Below are positions 1 through 7,900 of a stretch of DNA of 38,529 bases, piece after piece. The notes under the pieces are model-generated. The model was given only the letters and a program-made list of their open reading frames with translations. It made no database searches and had not been told where the DNA came from. Origin of the DNA: Thermoleophilia bacterium UBA2241 (GTDB lineage Bacteria; Actinomycetota; Thermoleophilia; UBA2241); NCBI GenBank assembly GCA_002347645.1, contig DDYF01000052.1, positions 1-38,529 on the forward strand. The letters run 5' to 3'. Every line of letters starts with the position of its first letter. Positions within the stretch are counted from its first letter, which is position 1. Both the position numbers and the translations under genes were made by a program.

Positions 1-90
1 CGTCGACCATCCTCAGCACTGCCTTCCTCCTGCCGCCTCGTCGGCGTCCCTGGATCGGGAACGCGGACGAACGCTTGCAGGCATCGGTGG

Positions 91-149
91 GGTGGTCAAC
101 TTTTCGGCTATCGAAGCACCCTCAGGTGGTCAACATTCAGGCTATCGAA
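91..149. mobile_element. IS21-like terminal repeats (element end)
   Basis: Two direct repeats of about 25 bp lie 34 bp apart (91-115 and 125-149). Both begin GGTGGTCAAC and end GGCTATCGAA, with three mismatches between. Multiple short terminal repeats of this kind, with the TGGTCAAC...GGCTATCG wording, are what I recall from ends of IS21-family elements. The transposase genes would lie left of the window and are not visible. No second end or target duplication can be checked here. Confidence 0.55.
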
Positions 150-272
150 CACAGCGAATGCCACCCAGTCGAGTTCCTCACGATCCGGGCGGCAAATGGA
201 CACCGCGGCAGCGATCAAGCCGTCCAGATCGACAGTGGCTGGGCGTCCGCTCGCTTCGCTCTCTCTCCCCAT
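108..272 (-). pseudogene. Small gene truncated by IS end
   Basis: An ATG at 272 has a good Shine-Dalgarno (GGAGG, 8 nt upstream) and opens a 54-codon frame. Roughly the first 41 codons are native. The remainder (SLNVDHLRVLR, then TAG at 108) is translated from the two IS-like terminal repeats. The visible N-terminus is acidic with a short hydrophobic stretch (DLDGLIAAAVSIC) and a DWVAFAVFD segment; I do not recognise the family. It sits about 60 bp downstream of the HNH gene on the same strand, so it may have been its operon partner. It is most simply a gene broken by insertion. Confidence 0.45.
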
Positions 273-334
273 GTCGCACACCTCCGCACTCCCCGGCACC
301 CCAGCCTACGCGATACCGCCAGGAAGTTGGGCCT

Positions 335-1228
335 CTAGACGCGCGCGTATTTCCGCCAGTAGTCCCAGCGCCAGATGAGCGCGTCGGGGTGTGGGCTCTT
401 GCCCAAGCCTGCGAGACTGCCAACCGTAATGTGAAGACTGAGCGCGTCGAGCCCCCTCCCCGGGTAGCACAACTCAAGAGACTCAGGCTCAATGCCAAAT
501 AGATGAGCGTCAAAGGCGCGGTGGTGTGTGGCACACATCACCAGTCCATTACGCGGATCGTTCGTGCCCCGGCTCTTCACTGGCACCACATGAGGCGTGT
601 CGAGGACATCCACAATACGCATGTCGCAAAGCGCACACGAGGGTCCGTAACGCCGCATGACGTCGAAACGGAATTTCGCCTGGCCAATTCGCTGCTCGCT
701 GAGGCGTTGCTTCGTTGGACGTGCCTCGGTGACAGCGAAGGGTGCATCATCGTCGGGCAGGCTCGGCGCCGAGAGGGGTTCCTCACCAAACACCACTAGG
801 AACTGGCCCGTGCTGTCGTCCCACTCAGAAACCCAGCCGAGCCGAACCCGCCGACGACCTGGCGCGGACACCGAATTCGCCACGACGAAGACCGGGATCC
901 CGAGAACGGCAGCGTTCTTCGTCGCCGCAATGTCCGACGCGTCGCGACCCCTCGCCGAGGTGGCGGGATAGCGATAGATGATTCCGTCGTCGGACAAGTC
1001 GTCGTCATACACGAGTCCGGTGTGGCGCAACGCCACGACGACTCCGGACCCGTCGTCCGACAGGTCCATCGTCCTGACCTTGTCAGCGAACATGCCGCGC
1101 TGACCCTTGTAGATCTGCATCTGTTGGAGAACAGCGGGGTCGACGGCATCCGGTCCGTCGCCAGTCTGCAGCGCACCCCATAGAGCGAAACGCAGAGTCC
1201 TTTCATCGTCTATGGCGCGCTGGTCCAT
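335..1228 (-). CDS. HNH endonuclease with N-terminal DNA-recognition-like domain
   Basis: A predicted DNA endonuclease of 297 aa. The C-terminal HNH core has a zinc ribbon (C198, C201, C232, H235) around the ββα-metal residues H213 (HVVP), N227 (NGLVMC) and H236, ending AFDAHLF. The N-terminal half, with the stretch GIIYRYPATSARGRD followed by an ATKNAAVLG...PVFVV segment, resembles the SRA/YDG-like module often joined to HNH nucleases in modification-dependent restriction. That part is inference. I chose ATG 1228 over GTG 1240 because GGAGG lies 5 nt before it. No methyltransferase is adjacent, which fits a stand-alone modification-dependent enzyme or an orphan. A truncated small gene follows on the same strand. 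Confidence 0.75.
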   Translation of the reverse strand: MDQRAIDDERTLRFALWGALQTGDGPDAVDPAVLQQMQIYKGQRGMFADKVRTMDLSDDGSGVVVALRHTGLVYDDDLSDDGIIYRYPATSARGRDASDIAATKNAAVLGIPVFVVANSVSAPGRRRVRLGWVSEWDDSTGQFLVVFGEEPLSAPSLPDDDAPFAVTEARPTKQRLSEQRIGQAKFRFDVMRRYGPSCALCDMRIVDVLDTPHVVPVKSRGTNDPRNGLVMCATHHRAFDAHLFGIEPESLELCYPGRGLDALSLHITVGSLAGLGKSPHPDALIWRWDYWRKYARV

Positions 1229-1413
1229 GTGGCCCTCCACCAGTGACGTCTTGCCTGAGTGTGACCCTGATTAGAAGAGCCTAGCTCTTAGGCGGGCCCA
1301 CGTCGACGAAATCGCGACCGAACTGCGTCGTCGTGATCGCAGTCTGTCCAGGCACGGTGTCGTGAGAGCACGATTCCCCAGGTCGGCGAAGCGCCCGCCG
1401 CCGATAGCTTCGA

Positions 1414-1466
1414 CGTGTATCCTCGCGCTGCAGCACCGCGCGGCATATCGACTACGGAGGCCCCGG
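1414..1466 (+). repeat. Duplicated mttB upstream region (copy 1)
   Basis: The 53 bp before the first mttB remnant match the 53 bp before intact mttB (11234-11286) with only a handful of substitutions. The match includes a TATCCT -10-like box (1418-1423) and CGGAGG ribosome binding site. The duplication therefore carried the expression signals, not just coding DNA. Confidence 0.8.
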
Positions 1467-1850
1467 ATGACAACCGAAGGATTCGCCGGCACGCCGGACC
1501 CGCGTGAGGGGTCGCATGCCTGGGCACGTCCGCCCGCCCCGGGCGCGTTCTCGCGCCTCACGGCGGCGCAGTGCGAGCGACTGCACGAGGCGACGCTGCG
1601 GGTGCTCGAGCGGACCGGGCTGCTCGTCGAGGAGCCCGAGGGGCTCGAGCTGCTGCGCAGGGCGGGCGCCGAGGTCGACGGGGCTCGCGTCCGCCTCGGC
1701 GCCCGCCTGGTCGACTGGGCGCTCTCGGTCGCGCCGCGCTCCGTCACCCTGCACGACCGCGAGGGCCGTCCCGCCATGGTCCTCGAGGGCCGCAACACCT
1801 TCGTCGACGCCCTCCCCAACCACGACTCAGCGCCTACCCGGCGCTGCTGA
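1467..1850 (+). pseudogene. Truncated mttB-like remnant, copy 1
   Basis: A 127-codon frame that is near-identical over most of its length to the N-terminus of the intact MttB-family protein at 11287 (shared FSRLTAAQCERLHEATLRVL and later segments). It carries an extra 12 or so codons near residue 11. It then runs to VLEGRN and jumps in frame to VDALPN, so 32 codons are missing that contain the YFGPGSDCMYCWD segment. Homology ends at about 1830 and the frame stops at 1850. Start and ribosome binding site are preserved, so a short protein could still be made, but it lacks the TIM-barrel body. I call it a pseudogene. Confidence 0.85.
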
Positions 1851-1963
1851 CCCGCAGGCGACTGTCTGGTCAGCGGCCCCCGTCAGGCGGGCGCAAGGCC
1901 GGCGCGCGGTCAGCGCAGGGCCGGCGCTTGACGGCACCGGCGGCCGCACGGGACGATGTCCGC

Positions 1964-2755
1964 ATGGCCGCCAAGCGTCCACCCCGTTCCTTCCGCGTCC
2001 TCGGCCCCGTCGCGCTGGTGGGGACGCTGACCGCCGACGACGTCGCCGGCTCGGCGGTCTCCTTCAACGCGCGGCACCTGCTCGAGGCCGCAGCCGACGC
2101 GCCCATCCCGGCGACCAAGCAGCTCGGCAACCTCACGCGCGCCTTCGTCGAGCGCGCCTTCGACGACATGCGCTGGCCGGCCGAGTACGCGCGGCTCGTG
2201 CGGACGTACAATCGCAAGCTCGACGAGCCCGACGTCTGGCGCCTGCACCTGCTGCGCGTCGCCCTGCAGAACGCGCGGCTGCTGCGCAAGTACCGCGGCG
2301 CCTTCAGCACCACGTCGCGAGGCCGTGAGCTGCTCGCGCCCGGCCGCGAGGGGGCGCTCTTCCTCGAGCTCTTCGCGGCCTACTTCGAGAGGACGAACCT
2401 CGCCTTCGCCGACGGCTACCCGGAGGACCCCTGGCTGCAGGGCGGCGTGCCCGACCTGCTGGCGCTGCTGCACGACCTGCCCGCCCGCGGCGTGACGATC
2501 GGCGATCTCGCCGGCGCGCTGGTGGTCGACGTCGACGTGTGGACGGCGGCGGCGGCGCCGTACTCCACGCCACACGAGGTGCTCTCGGGCGCGCTGCGAC
2601 GCCGCATCCTCGAGCCGCTCGAGGACTTCGGGCTCGTCACGGTCACGGGGCCGCTGAAGCCCACCCGGCACCCGTGGCGCGACGACGCCGCCCGCACGGT
2701 GACGCCCACCCCCCTCTTCGCCAGGTTCGTCGTCGACGCGCAGACGCTAAACTGA
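1964..2755 (+). CDS. Hypothetical helix-rich protein, pRiA4b ORF-3-associated type
   Basis: A 263-aa soluble protein of unknown function with no signal peptide or membrane segment. The stretch KQLGNLTRAFVERAFDDMRW, then YNRKLDEPDVWRLHLLR and KYRGAFSTTSRGRELL, resembles the winged-helix-like region I recall beside plasmid pRiA4b ORF-3-family domains; this is from memory and unverified. ATG 1964 is the first sensible start, because upstream in-frame codons overlap the mttB remnant in another frame. There is no strong Shine-Dalgarno. The gene stands alone between an mttB remnant and the convergent DUF4143 ATPase. An inverted repeat CTACAA/TTGTAG (2785-2804) follows its stop. Confidence 0.65.
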   Translation: MAAKRPPRSFRVLGPVALVGTLTADDVAGSAVSFNARHLLEAAADAPIPATKQLGNLTRAFVERAFDDMRWPAEYARLVRTYNRKLDEPDVWRLHLLRVALQNARLLRKYRGAFSTTSRGRELLAPGREGALFLELFAAYFERTNLAFADGYPEDPWLQGGVPDLLALLHDLPARGVTIGDLAGALVVDVDVWTAAAAPYSTPHEVLSGALRRRILEPLEDFGLVTVTGPLKPTRHPWRDDAARTVTPTPLFARFVVDAQTLN

Positions 2756-2852
2756 CGGCCGGCGAGCAAATACTGACTGGACATCTACAAAGCTCGTCTT
2801 GTAGTGCTGGACACACCGCCGGGCGATCCTCGAGAGCGCCGAGCTCCTGGAG

Positions 2853-4103
2853 CTACACCTCACCCCACAGCGCGCCGAGCGGCAGGGACTGGAGGCGCGG
2901 CCCGAACGGGACCGCCGTTTCGGCGAGACACAGCAGCACGCCGCGGTGGAACCGGTCGCCGGCGGCCGCGGCGAGAGCCCGCAGCCCCTCGAAGTCGCCC
3001 GACGACGGCGAGGCCGTGAGCTTGACCTCGACGCCGACTACGGCGCCGCTCGGATGCTCCAGCACCACGTCCACCTCACGGCCCGCATGGGTGCGGAAGT
3101 GGAAGAGCTCCACTGGTACGCGGCTCCATCCCGCCTGGCGCGTGAGCTCGGCCACGACGAAGCTCTCCAGCGCCCGACCAAGGAGTGTCGGATCGGCGGC
3201 AAGGCGAGCCTCGTCGGCGCCGAGCAGATGCAGGAGCAGCCCACTGTCGGCGACATGAAGCTTGGCGGTCTTCACGAGCCGCGACGTGAGATTGGCGTGC
3301 CACGCCGGCACGCGGATGAGCAGGAACGTGATCTCTAGCAGCGCGGCGTAGCGTCTCAGGGTGGACTGAGGGATACCGAGCGTTCGCGACAGGTCGGCGT
3401 AGTTCACCGGTGAGCCCGACCGCACGGCGAGCGCCGCCAGGAGGCGCCGCAGATCGGCGAGCCCGGCGATCTCGGCGACGTCGCGGACGGTGCGCTCGGT
3501 CACCGTAACGACGTAGTTGCGGAACCACGCCGCCCGTCGTGCAGCGCTCGTACGTGCGACGGCCTCCGGATAGCCGCCCGCGACGAGACGCCCGATCAGG
3601 TCGCTGCGGTCGACGATGGCCCCCGAGGCGTCGGGTGCGGCGATCGCGGTCTGATCTCCGAAGAGCCGTTCGATGAGACCGTCACGGATGCCGGCCATCT
3701 CCCCCTGGGTGAACGGCCAGAGCGTCAGCACCTCCATGCGTCCGGCGAGTGTGTCGGCGAGGCGGGGCAACTGCAAGATCTGCGCCGACCCAGTGAGCAG
3801 GAAGCGACCGGGAGTCCGATCCCGGTCCACCGCAGCCTTGACCGCCAGAAGAAGGTCGGGGACGCGCTGCACCTCGTCGATGACCACGGGTCCGCTCAGA
3901 CCGGCCAGGAAGCCCACCGGGTCGGCGGTCGCGGCATCGCTCACCGCCGCGTCGTCGAGCGTGTAGTAGGCGGCCGGATGCGCAGTCTCGGCCAGCGTTC
4001 GCGCCAAGGTGCTCTTGCCGACCTGCCGTGCGCCGTGAAGGGTCACGACCGGCGTGTCGCTCAGCGCGGCAAGCAGCGGCTCGGTGATGGTGCGGCGGAT
4101 CAT
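2853..4103 (-). CDS. AAA_14 / DUF4143 ATPase
   Basis: A 416-aa P-loop ATPase of the AAA_14-DUF4143 family, which is very common in bacteria and archaea but of unclear role. The N-terminus carries Walker A (GARQVGKST), Walker B (VVIDEVQRVPDL) and sensor-like LLTGSAQ. The C-terminal DUF4143 part ends with a PD-(D/E)XK-like pattern (REVDVVLEHPSG...VGVEVK), which in this family resembles a nuclease fold. Length is typical and the gene looks intact. It is monocistronic. Its start lies 17 bp from a perfect 17-bp inverted repeat of low GC, a probable operator/promoter. Such genes often move as single accessory units, which fits the scarred neighbourhood. Confidence 0.9.
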   Translation of the reverse strand: MIRRTITEPLLAALSDTPVVTLHGARQVGKSTLARTLAETAHPAAYYTLDDAAVSDAATADPVGFLAGLSGPVVIDEVQRVPDLLLAVKAAVDRDRTPGRFLLTGSAQILQLPRLADTLAGRMEVLTLWPFTQGEMAGIRDGLIERLFGDQTAIAAPDASGAIVDRSDLIGRLVAGGYPEAVARTSAARRAAWFRNYVVTVTERTVRDVAEIAGLADLRRLLAALAVRSGSPVNYADLSRTLGIPQSTLRRYAALLEITFLLIRVPAWHANLTSRLVKTAKLHVADSGLLLHLLGADEARLAADPTLLGRALESFVVAELTRQAGWSRVPVELFHFRTHAGREVDVVLEHPSGAVVGVEVKLTASPSSGDFEGLRALAAAAGDRFHRGVLLCLAETAVPFGPRLQSLPLGALWGEV

Positions 4104-4120
4104 GGCGCGAGACTACCCTA

Positions 4121-4167
4121 TTAGTGGCTGAAAATCAACCACCTACTGGCTGATTTTCAGCCACTAA
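4121..4167. promoter_or_regulatory. 17-bp inverted repeat upstream of DUF4143 ATPase
   Basis: Arms TTAGTGGCTGAAAATCA (4121-4137) and TGATTTTCAGCCACTAA (4151-4167) are perfectly complementary around a 13-nt spacer. The right part also contains a smaller palindrome, GGCTGA-TTT-TCAGCC. The arms are much more AT-rich than the surroundings. Position just upstream of ATG 4103 suggests an operator or a target site for the cassette. Confidence 0.7.
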
Positions 4168-4267
4168 AAGCTCGCAGCGCTCGCGCCTTCTGACCCTGGC
4201 ACCAGCGCCGGGTCACTGAGAGAATGGGGTTGTCCGCTGGGCCCGCGCACCTCGAAGGGGGTCTCTG

Positions 4268-4558
4268 ATGACGACCGAAGGACCCGCCGGCACACCGCCC
4301 GCCCCGGGCACCTTCTCGCGCCTGACGGCCGCCCAGTGCGAACGGCTGCACGAGGCGACGCTGCGCGTGCTCGAGCGGACCGGGCTGCTCGTCGAGGAGC
4401 CCGAGGCGCTCGAGCTGCTGCGCAGGGCGGGCGCCGAGGTCGACGGGGCTCGCGTCCGCCTCGGCGCCCGCCTCGTCGACGCCCTCCCCAACTACGACTT
4501 CGTCATGTCGCTGTTCACGCCGAGCGACGTCACCCCGCAGGCCATAGGTTTCCGCTAA
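4268..4558 (+). pseudogene. Truncated mttB-like remnant, copy 2
   Basis: A 96-codon frame matching the N-terminus of intact MttB (11287). After GARLV it skips 63 codons (189 bp) in frame and resumes at DALPNYDFVMSLFTPSDVTPQ, ending a few codons later. In the intact gene the missing part is bounded by two copies of CGCCTCGTCGA (11488-11498 and 11677-11687), the signature of deletion by recombination or slippage between short repeats. It has a ribosome binding site (AAGGGGG), but its upstream DNA is unlike that of the other two copies. The short product would lack the catalytic barrel. Confidence 0.85.
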
Positions 4559-4612
4559 TCGCTGTCTCGCCCGACGAGAGAAGGCGCACATCTCTTTGCG
4601 CATCGACGCGCC

Positions 4613-4657
4613 AGTGGCGTCATCCCCTGCCTCACCGGCAACCGTGTCTTGAGCGCA
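4613..4657 (+). pseudogene. Scrap resembling the toroid-protein gene at 17126
   Basis: A 23-nt stretch (4620-4642) is identical to 17532-17554, which encodes IPCLTGN in the alpha/alpha-toroid protein, and similarity extends over about 40 nt. No frame of useful length surrounds it. It lies directly downstream of mttB remnant copy 2 and looks like a second gene fossil. The match is short and chance convergence on a conserved motif is not excluded. Confidence 0.4.
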
Positions 4658-4732
4658 ACGCCCCGCCGTTAGCCCCCACCGGCCGCCGGGTACCGTCCGC
4701 CGCACTCGAAGGGAACCGGCGGAGGGCGCGTC

Positions 4733-5152
4733 ATGACCAGGATCCCGCAGGAGCTCCACGACCTTCTCGCCGGCGGCCACAACGTGTGGGTCGCGACGGT
4801 CGGGGCCGACGGCGGGCCCAATATCTCCATCAAGGGCAGCGGCGCCCTGCTCGACGACGAGCACCTCTCCTTCGCCGACATGTTCGGTCGCAAGACGCGC
4901 GAGAACCTGCAGCGCGACCCGCGCGTGGCGGTGGGCATCCACGACCCGGAGCGCAAGCTCGCGATGCAGGTCAAGGGCCACGCCGAGCTCATCGACCACG
5001 GCGAGGTCTTCGACAAGGTCAACGAGAAGCTCGCCGCGGTCAGCGAGCAGCTCCACCTGCCGCCCATGAAGTACGTGGTGCGCATCACGGTCGACTCGGT
5101 GTGGGACATGGGACCGGGGCCGCACGCCGGCGAGGAGTTGCGGCCCGCGTAG
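4733..5152 (+). CDS. Pyridoxamine-5'-phosphate-oxidase-fold flavin protein
   Basis: A 139-aa split-barrel protein of the PPOX family. The pattern VATVGADGGPNISIKGSGALLDD, then FADMFGRKTRENLQRDPRVAV, is the usual FMN- or F420-binding region. Many actinobacterial members are F420- or FMN-dependent reductases or heme-related proteins; the substrate here is unknown. Length is typical and there is no signal peptide. ATG 4733 follows GGAGGG. It is monocistronic, between the mttB debris and the convergent GntR gene. Confidence 0.8.
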   Translation: MTRIPQELHDLLAGGHNVWVATVGADGGPNISIKGSGALLDDEHLSFADMFGRKTRENLQRDPRVAVGIHDPERKLAMQVKGHAELIDHGEVFDKVNEKLAAVSEQLHLPPMKYVVRITVDSVWDMGPGPHAGEELRPA

Positions 5153-5266
5153 ATCTTGTCCGTGAAGGCGCTCGACCAGGCTTCGGGCCGGCCCTGAAGA
5201 CCGCGGCACGCGCCCGCGCTCTCCACAGGCCAGACAGACCCCCGTCGACGACGGCCGAGAGGGGCC

Positions 5267-6019
5267 TCAGGTGCGAGGAGAAGGGCTCGCGCCCACCTGC
5301 TCGGCCTCGGCCACCTCTTCGAGCTCCTTGAGGTGGGCGTCCATGGCGGCCGCGGCGGCCTCTTCGTCGTGCCGCTCGATCGCCGCCAGGATGTCACGAT
5401 GCTCTTCGATCGTGACCTCGGGCTGCCTGAAGTCGCGCGGGGTGAACGCCTCGAGGAACATGGCGAGCTCCTTGTAGAGCTCGCTCAGGTACTGCAGCAG
5501 GACCCTGCTGTGTGCCGCACGCCCCAGCGCGTAGTGGAACTTGACGTTGCCGAACGTCCACACGTTGAAGGCGCCGAGCGCCTCTTCCTCCAGGCGCAAC
5601 GCGTCGCGGACGACCGCCATGTCCTCCTGCGTTGCCCGTCGGGCGGCGAGCCGGACGACCTCCAGCTCAATGGGCCGGCGGGCTTCGACGACCTCCAGCA
5701 AGTTGCAGGCCACCCTGCGCGTCGACAGCTTGAGGATGCTGGGCGGTATCACCGCCGACGCCACGACGATGCCTCCGGCGGCGCCACGCCGCACCCGCAA
5801 GACCCCTGCACGCTGGAGCATGCGGACGGCCTCGCTGACCGTCGGCCTGCTCACCTCCATGGCGCGCGCGAGCGCCTCGACGGTCGGGAGCCGCGACCCG
5901 ACTTCGTAGACGCCCATGTGCACGGCGTGCGAGATCTGGTCGACGACCTCTTCGAAGGCGTGCGACGCGACGATCGGCTGAAACGCCGCCGCCGCGCTCT
6001 CGTTCGTGTTCGCCGTCAT
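5267..6019 (-). CDS. GntR-family regulator, FadR subfamily
   Basis: A 250-aa transcriptional regulator. The N-terminal winged helix (GVYEVGSRLPTVEALARAME then SRPTVSEAVRMLQRAGVL) is followed by an all-helical FCD effector domain with family-typical residues: FHYALGRAAHSR and EEHRDILAAIERHDEEAAAAAMDAHL, including the His/Asp pattern that often holds a metal or carboxylate ligand. ATG 6019 has AGGAG four bases upstream; GTG 6043 would overlap the amidohydrolase stop by four bases, so the two are translationally coupled either way. It is encoded downstream of the amidohydrolase and opposite the transporter operon. It probably senses the transported compound or a breakdown product and binds the 7694-7707 palindrome (inference). 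Confidence 0.9.
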   Translation of the reverse strand: MTANTNESAAAAFQPIVASHAFEEVVDQISHAVHMGVYEVGSRLPTVEALARAMEVSRPTVSEAVRMLQRAGVLRVRRGAAGGIVVASAVIPPSILKLSTRRVACNLLEVVEARRPIELEVVRLAARRATQEDMAVVRDALRLEEEALGAFNVWTFGNVKFHYALGRAAHSRVLLQYLSELYKELAMFLEAFTPRDFRQPEVTIEEHRDILAAIERHDEEAAAAAMDAHLKELEEVAEAEQVGASPSPRT

Positions 6020-6039
6020 CCCGCTCCTCGCCTCAGGTG

Positions 6040-7596
6040 TCACAGCTCGCCGCTCGCGTAGGTCACGGCCCCGTCGCTCACCGTCAGTTCGACGCGGGCG
6101 TCACCGATCCCCTCGCGCTCGGCGTAGGGATCGCAGTCGATCACCACGAGGTCGCCGCGCATGCCCTCGATTATGGCGCCACGTTCGTGCTCTTCGCGAC
6201 CGACCCACGCGCCGTTCGTGGTGAACATGCGCAGCGCGGTGTCGACGTCGGTCCGCCGCGACGCGCGCGGGTTGTTCGCGGCGGCGTGTACGCCGAACAG
6301 CGGGTCGATGGAAGTGACCGGGCTGTCCGAGCCTCCCGAGACGACCGCCCCAAGCTCCGCCAGGCGGCGAAACGGCTCCATCCTCTCCGCGCGCTCCGGG
6401 CCGAAGGAGTGGTCGTAGTCGCCGTCGCCGCCGTTGTCCCAGAGATACGAGAACGCGGGTTGCATGGGCAGCGCGAGCCGCAGCGCGAGCGCGCGCTCGA
6501 TGGCCCACTCCGTCGGAAGCTGGAAGTGCTCGACGCGATGCCGGCAGTCGTCACGCGGAAACGCCCGCGCGGCGGCGTCGTAGGCGCGCACGAGCACGTC
6601 GATGGCCCGGTCGCCGATCGCGTGCATGCCGACCTGCAGACCCGCGCGGTGCGCGCGGTCGACGAAGGCGTGGATCTCCTCCTCGCTGTAGTTCAGCTCG
6701 CCGCAGGTGTCCGGCTTGTCCAGGTAGGGCTCGTAGAAGCACGCCGTGTGCTCGAAACACGCTCCGTCCACGGTCAGGCAGCCGCCGATGCGGTCGAGCC
6801 CCATGGCGAGGACACGGTCGACGTCCATGGTCTGATACATCAGCAGCACGTGCAGCGGCAGCTCGTCCGCACGTTCGTGCAGCACCTGGACGTCGCGGTC
6901 ACCGGTGATGAACTGGCCCTCGAGACAGTGCAGGGTCGTGACGCCCTTGCTGACCGCGCGCTCGGCGACGCGCCGGTAGCGCTCGACGATCTCCGCGTCG
7001 CTGAGCGAGCCGAAGGCCAGACGGGCGGCGGCGAAGTGGCTCTCGTCGTCGACGAACCAGCCCGCCTCCGGTTCGCCGGGCGACCTCCCGAACGGCAGGC
7101 CGGCAGCCGCCAGCTCTCTCAGCCCGGCCGTGTTCGTGGCTCCCGAGTGGAACGACGTCGACGTGACGTAGACGGGTCTGTCGCCCACGGCCGCGTCGAG
7201 CTCCGGGGCGGTCGGGAAGCGCCGCTCCGCGAGCGTCCAGGGCGCACATCCGAACCCGTAGACCCAGCGCCCGCCGCTCAGGTGCGCCGCATGCTCGCGC
7301 AGACGCCCGCAGACGTCCTGCACGTCGCGGGCGCCGGCGAGGTCGGCGGAGCACAGCGCCATGCCGGTGCTGAACGCGTGAACGTGCGAGTCGATGAAGC
7401 CGGGGAGCACCGTCGCACCGTGAAGGTCGACCACCTCGCGCGGCTTCGGGTCGAGTCTGTCGATCTCCGCGCGATCGCCGACCGCGACGATCCGTCCGTC
7501 TCGCACCGCCACCGCGGCGGCGCGGGGCCGGCGCGCATCCATCGTGACGACGAGGCCGTTCACCAGAGTCAGGGAGCCGCTTCCGGCCTTCTGCAC
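6040..7596 (-). CDS. Amidohydrolase, YtcJ-like (amidohydrolase_3)
   Basis: A 518-aa cytoplasmic metal-dependent hydrolase of the amidohydrolase superfamily. Motifs in order: small beta-sandwich start (TLVNGLVVTMD, VAVRDGRIVAVGD), metal site LPGFIDSHVHAF, barrel histidines MHAIGDRAID and RVEHFQL, the conserved SGGSDSPV near the C-terminus, and a closing GDLVVIDCDP strand. YtcJ-like members cleave amide or related bonds in small molecules; the substrate is not predictable. Start is GTG 7596 after GGGAGGG. It heads the minus-strand arm of the divergent locus and is co-transcribed with the GntR gene, so it likely processes what the transporter imports. Confidence 0.88.
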   Translation of the reverse strand: MQKAGSGSLTLVNGLVVTMDARRPRAAAVAVRDGRIVAVGDRAEIDRLDPKPREVVDLHGATVLPGFIDSHVHAFSTGMALCSADLAGARDVQDVCGRLREHAAHLSGGRWVYGFGCAPWTLAERRFPTAPELDAAVGDRPVYVTSTSFHSGATNTAGLRELAAAGLPFGRSPGEPEAGWFVDDESHFAAARLAFGSLSDAEIVERYRRVAERAVSKGVTTLHCLEGQFITGDRDVQVLHERADELPLHVLLMYQTMDVDRVLAMGLDRIGGCLTVDGACFEHTACFYEPYLDKPDTCGELNYSEEEIHAFVDRAHRAGLQVGMHAIGDRAIDVLVRAYDAAARAFPRDDCRHRVEHFQLPTEWAIERALALRLALPMQPAFSYLWDNGGDGDYDHSFGPERAERMEPFRRLAELGAVVSGGSDSPVTSIDPLFGVHAAANNPRASRRTDVDTALRMFTTNGAWVGREEHERGAIIEGMRGDLVVIDCDPYAEREGIGDARVELTVSDGAVTYASGEL

Positions 7597-7671
7597 GCCA
7601 CCCTCCCTCGCCGCGCCCGGCCTGTGTGTCCCTGGGGACGGTCGGCAGAGCAGATCGATGAGAAAACGAAC

Positions 7672-7721
7672 TTGCTATTGCATTCTTCTCTTCATAATAC
7701 CTATTATTCTTTCGTTGGCAA
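7672..7721. promoter_or_regulatory. Face-to-face divergent promoters sharing a palindromic operator
   Basis: Plus strand: TTGCTA (7672-7677), 17-bp spacer, TAATAC (7695-7700), directed at the ABC transporter. Minus strand: TTGCCA (7716-7721), 16-bp spacer, TATTAT (7694-7699), directed at the amidohydrolase and GntR genes. Both -10 boxes lie on the perfect palindrome ATAATA-CC-TATTAT (7694-7707). One bound dimer would block both promoters. The GntR protein is the natural candidate. The plus transcript would have a leader of roughly 195 nt before GTG 7901. Confidence 0.7.
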
Positions 7722-7900
7722 TGCCCCGTGAGGCGCGAGACCTGAAGAGCGCATGTGTCGCCGGGGCTGAGCGACGACGCGAGCTGGCAAAGGGGGTGCG
7801 TGTCGCCAGAGAGGGCGGGAGCCCGCGGGGGGGTCCAGGCTGAGTCGCAGAGAGCCCGCCGGACCTTCGCCCAACTACGTCAGTCGACTGGGAGGTCATC

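Noticed and set aside
1275..1289. AAGAGC-CTA-GCTCTT hairpin as a terminator
   Set aside because: The stem is 6 bp with no U-tract on either strand and lies upstream of both flanking genes.
2785..2804. Inverted repeat CTACAA-N8-TTGTAG as a BlaI/CopY-type operator
   Set aside because: Arms are only 6 bp, no suitable regulator is nearby, and it lies between convergent genes where an operator is unlikely.
6037..7731. Plus-strand open frame of about 564 codons
   Set aside because: It is the mirror of the amidohydrolase gene, whose metal-binding motifs are clear on the minus strand.
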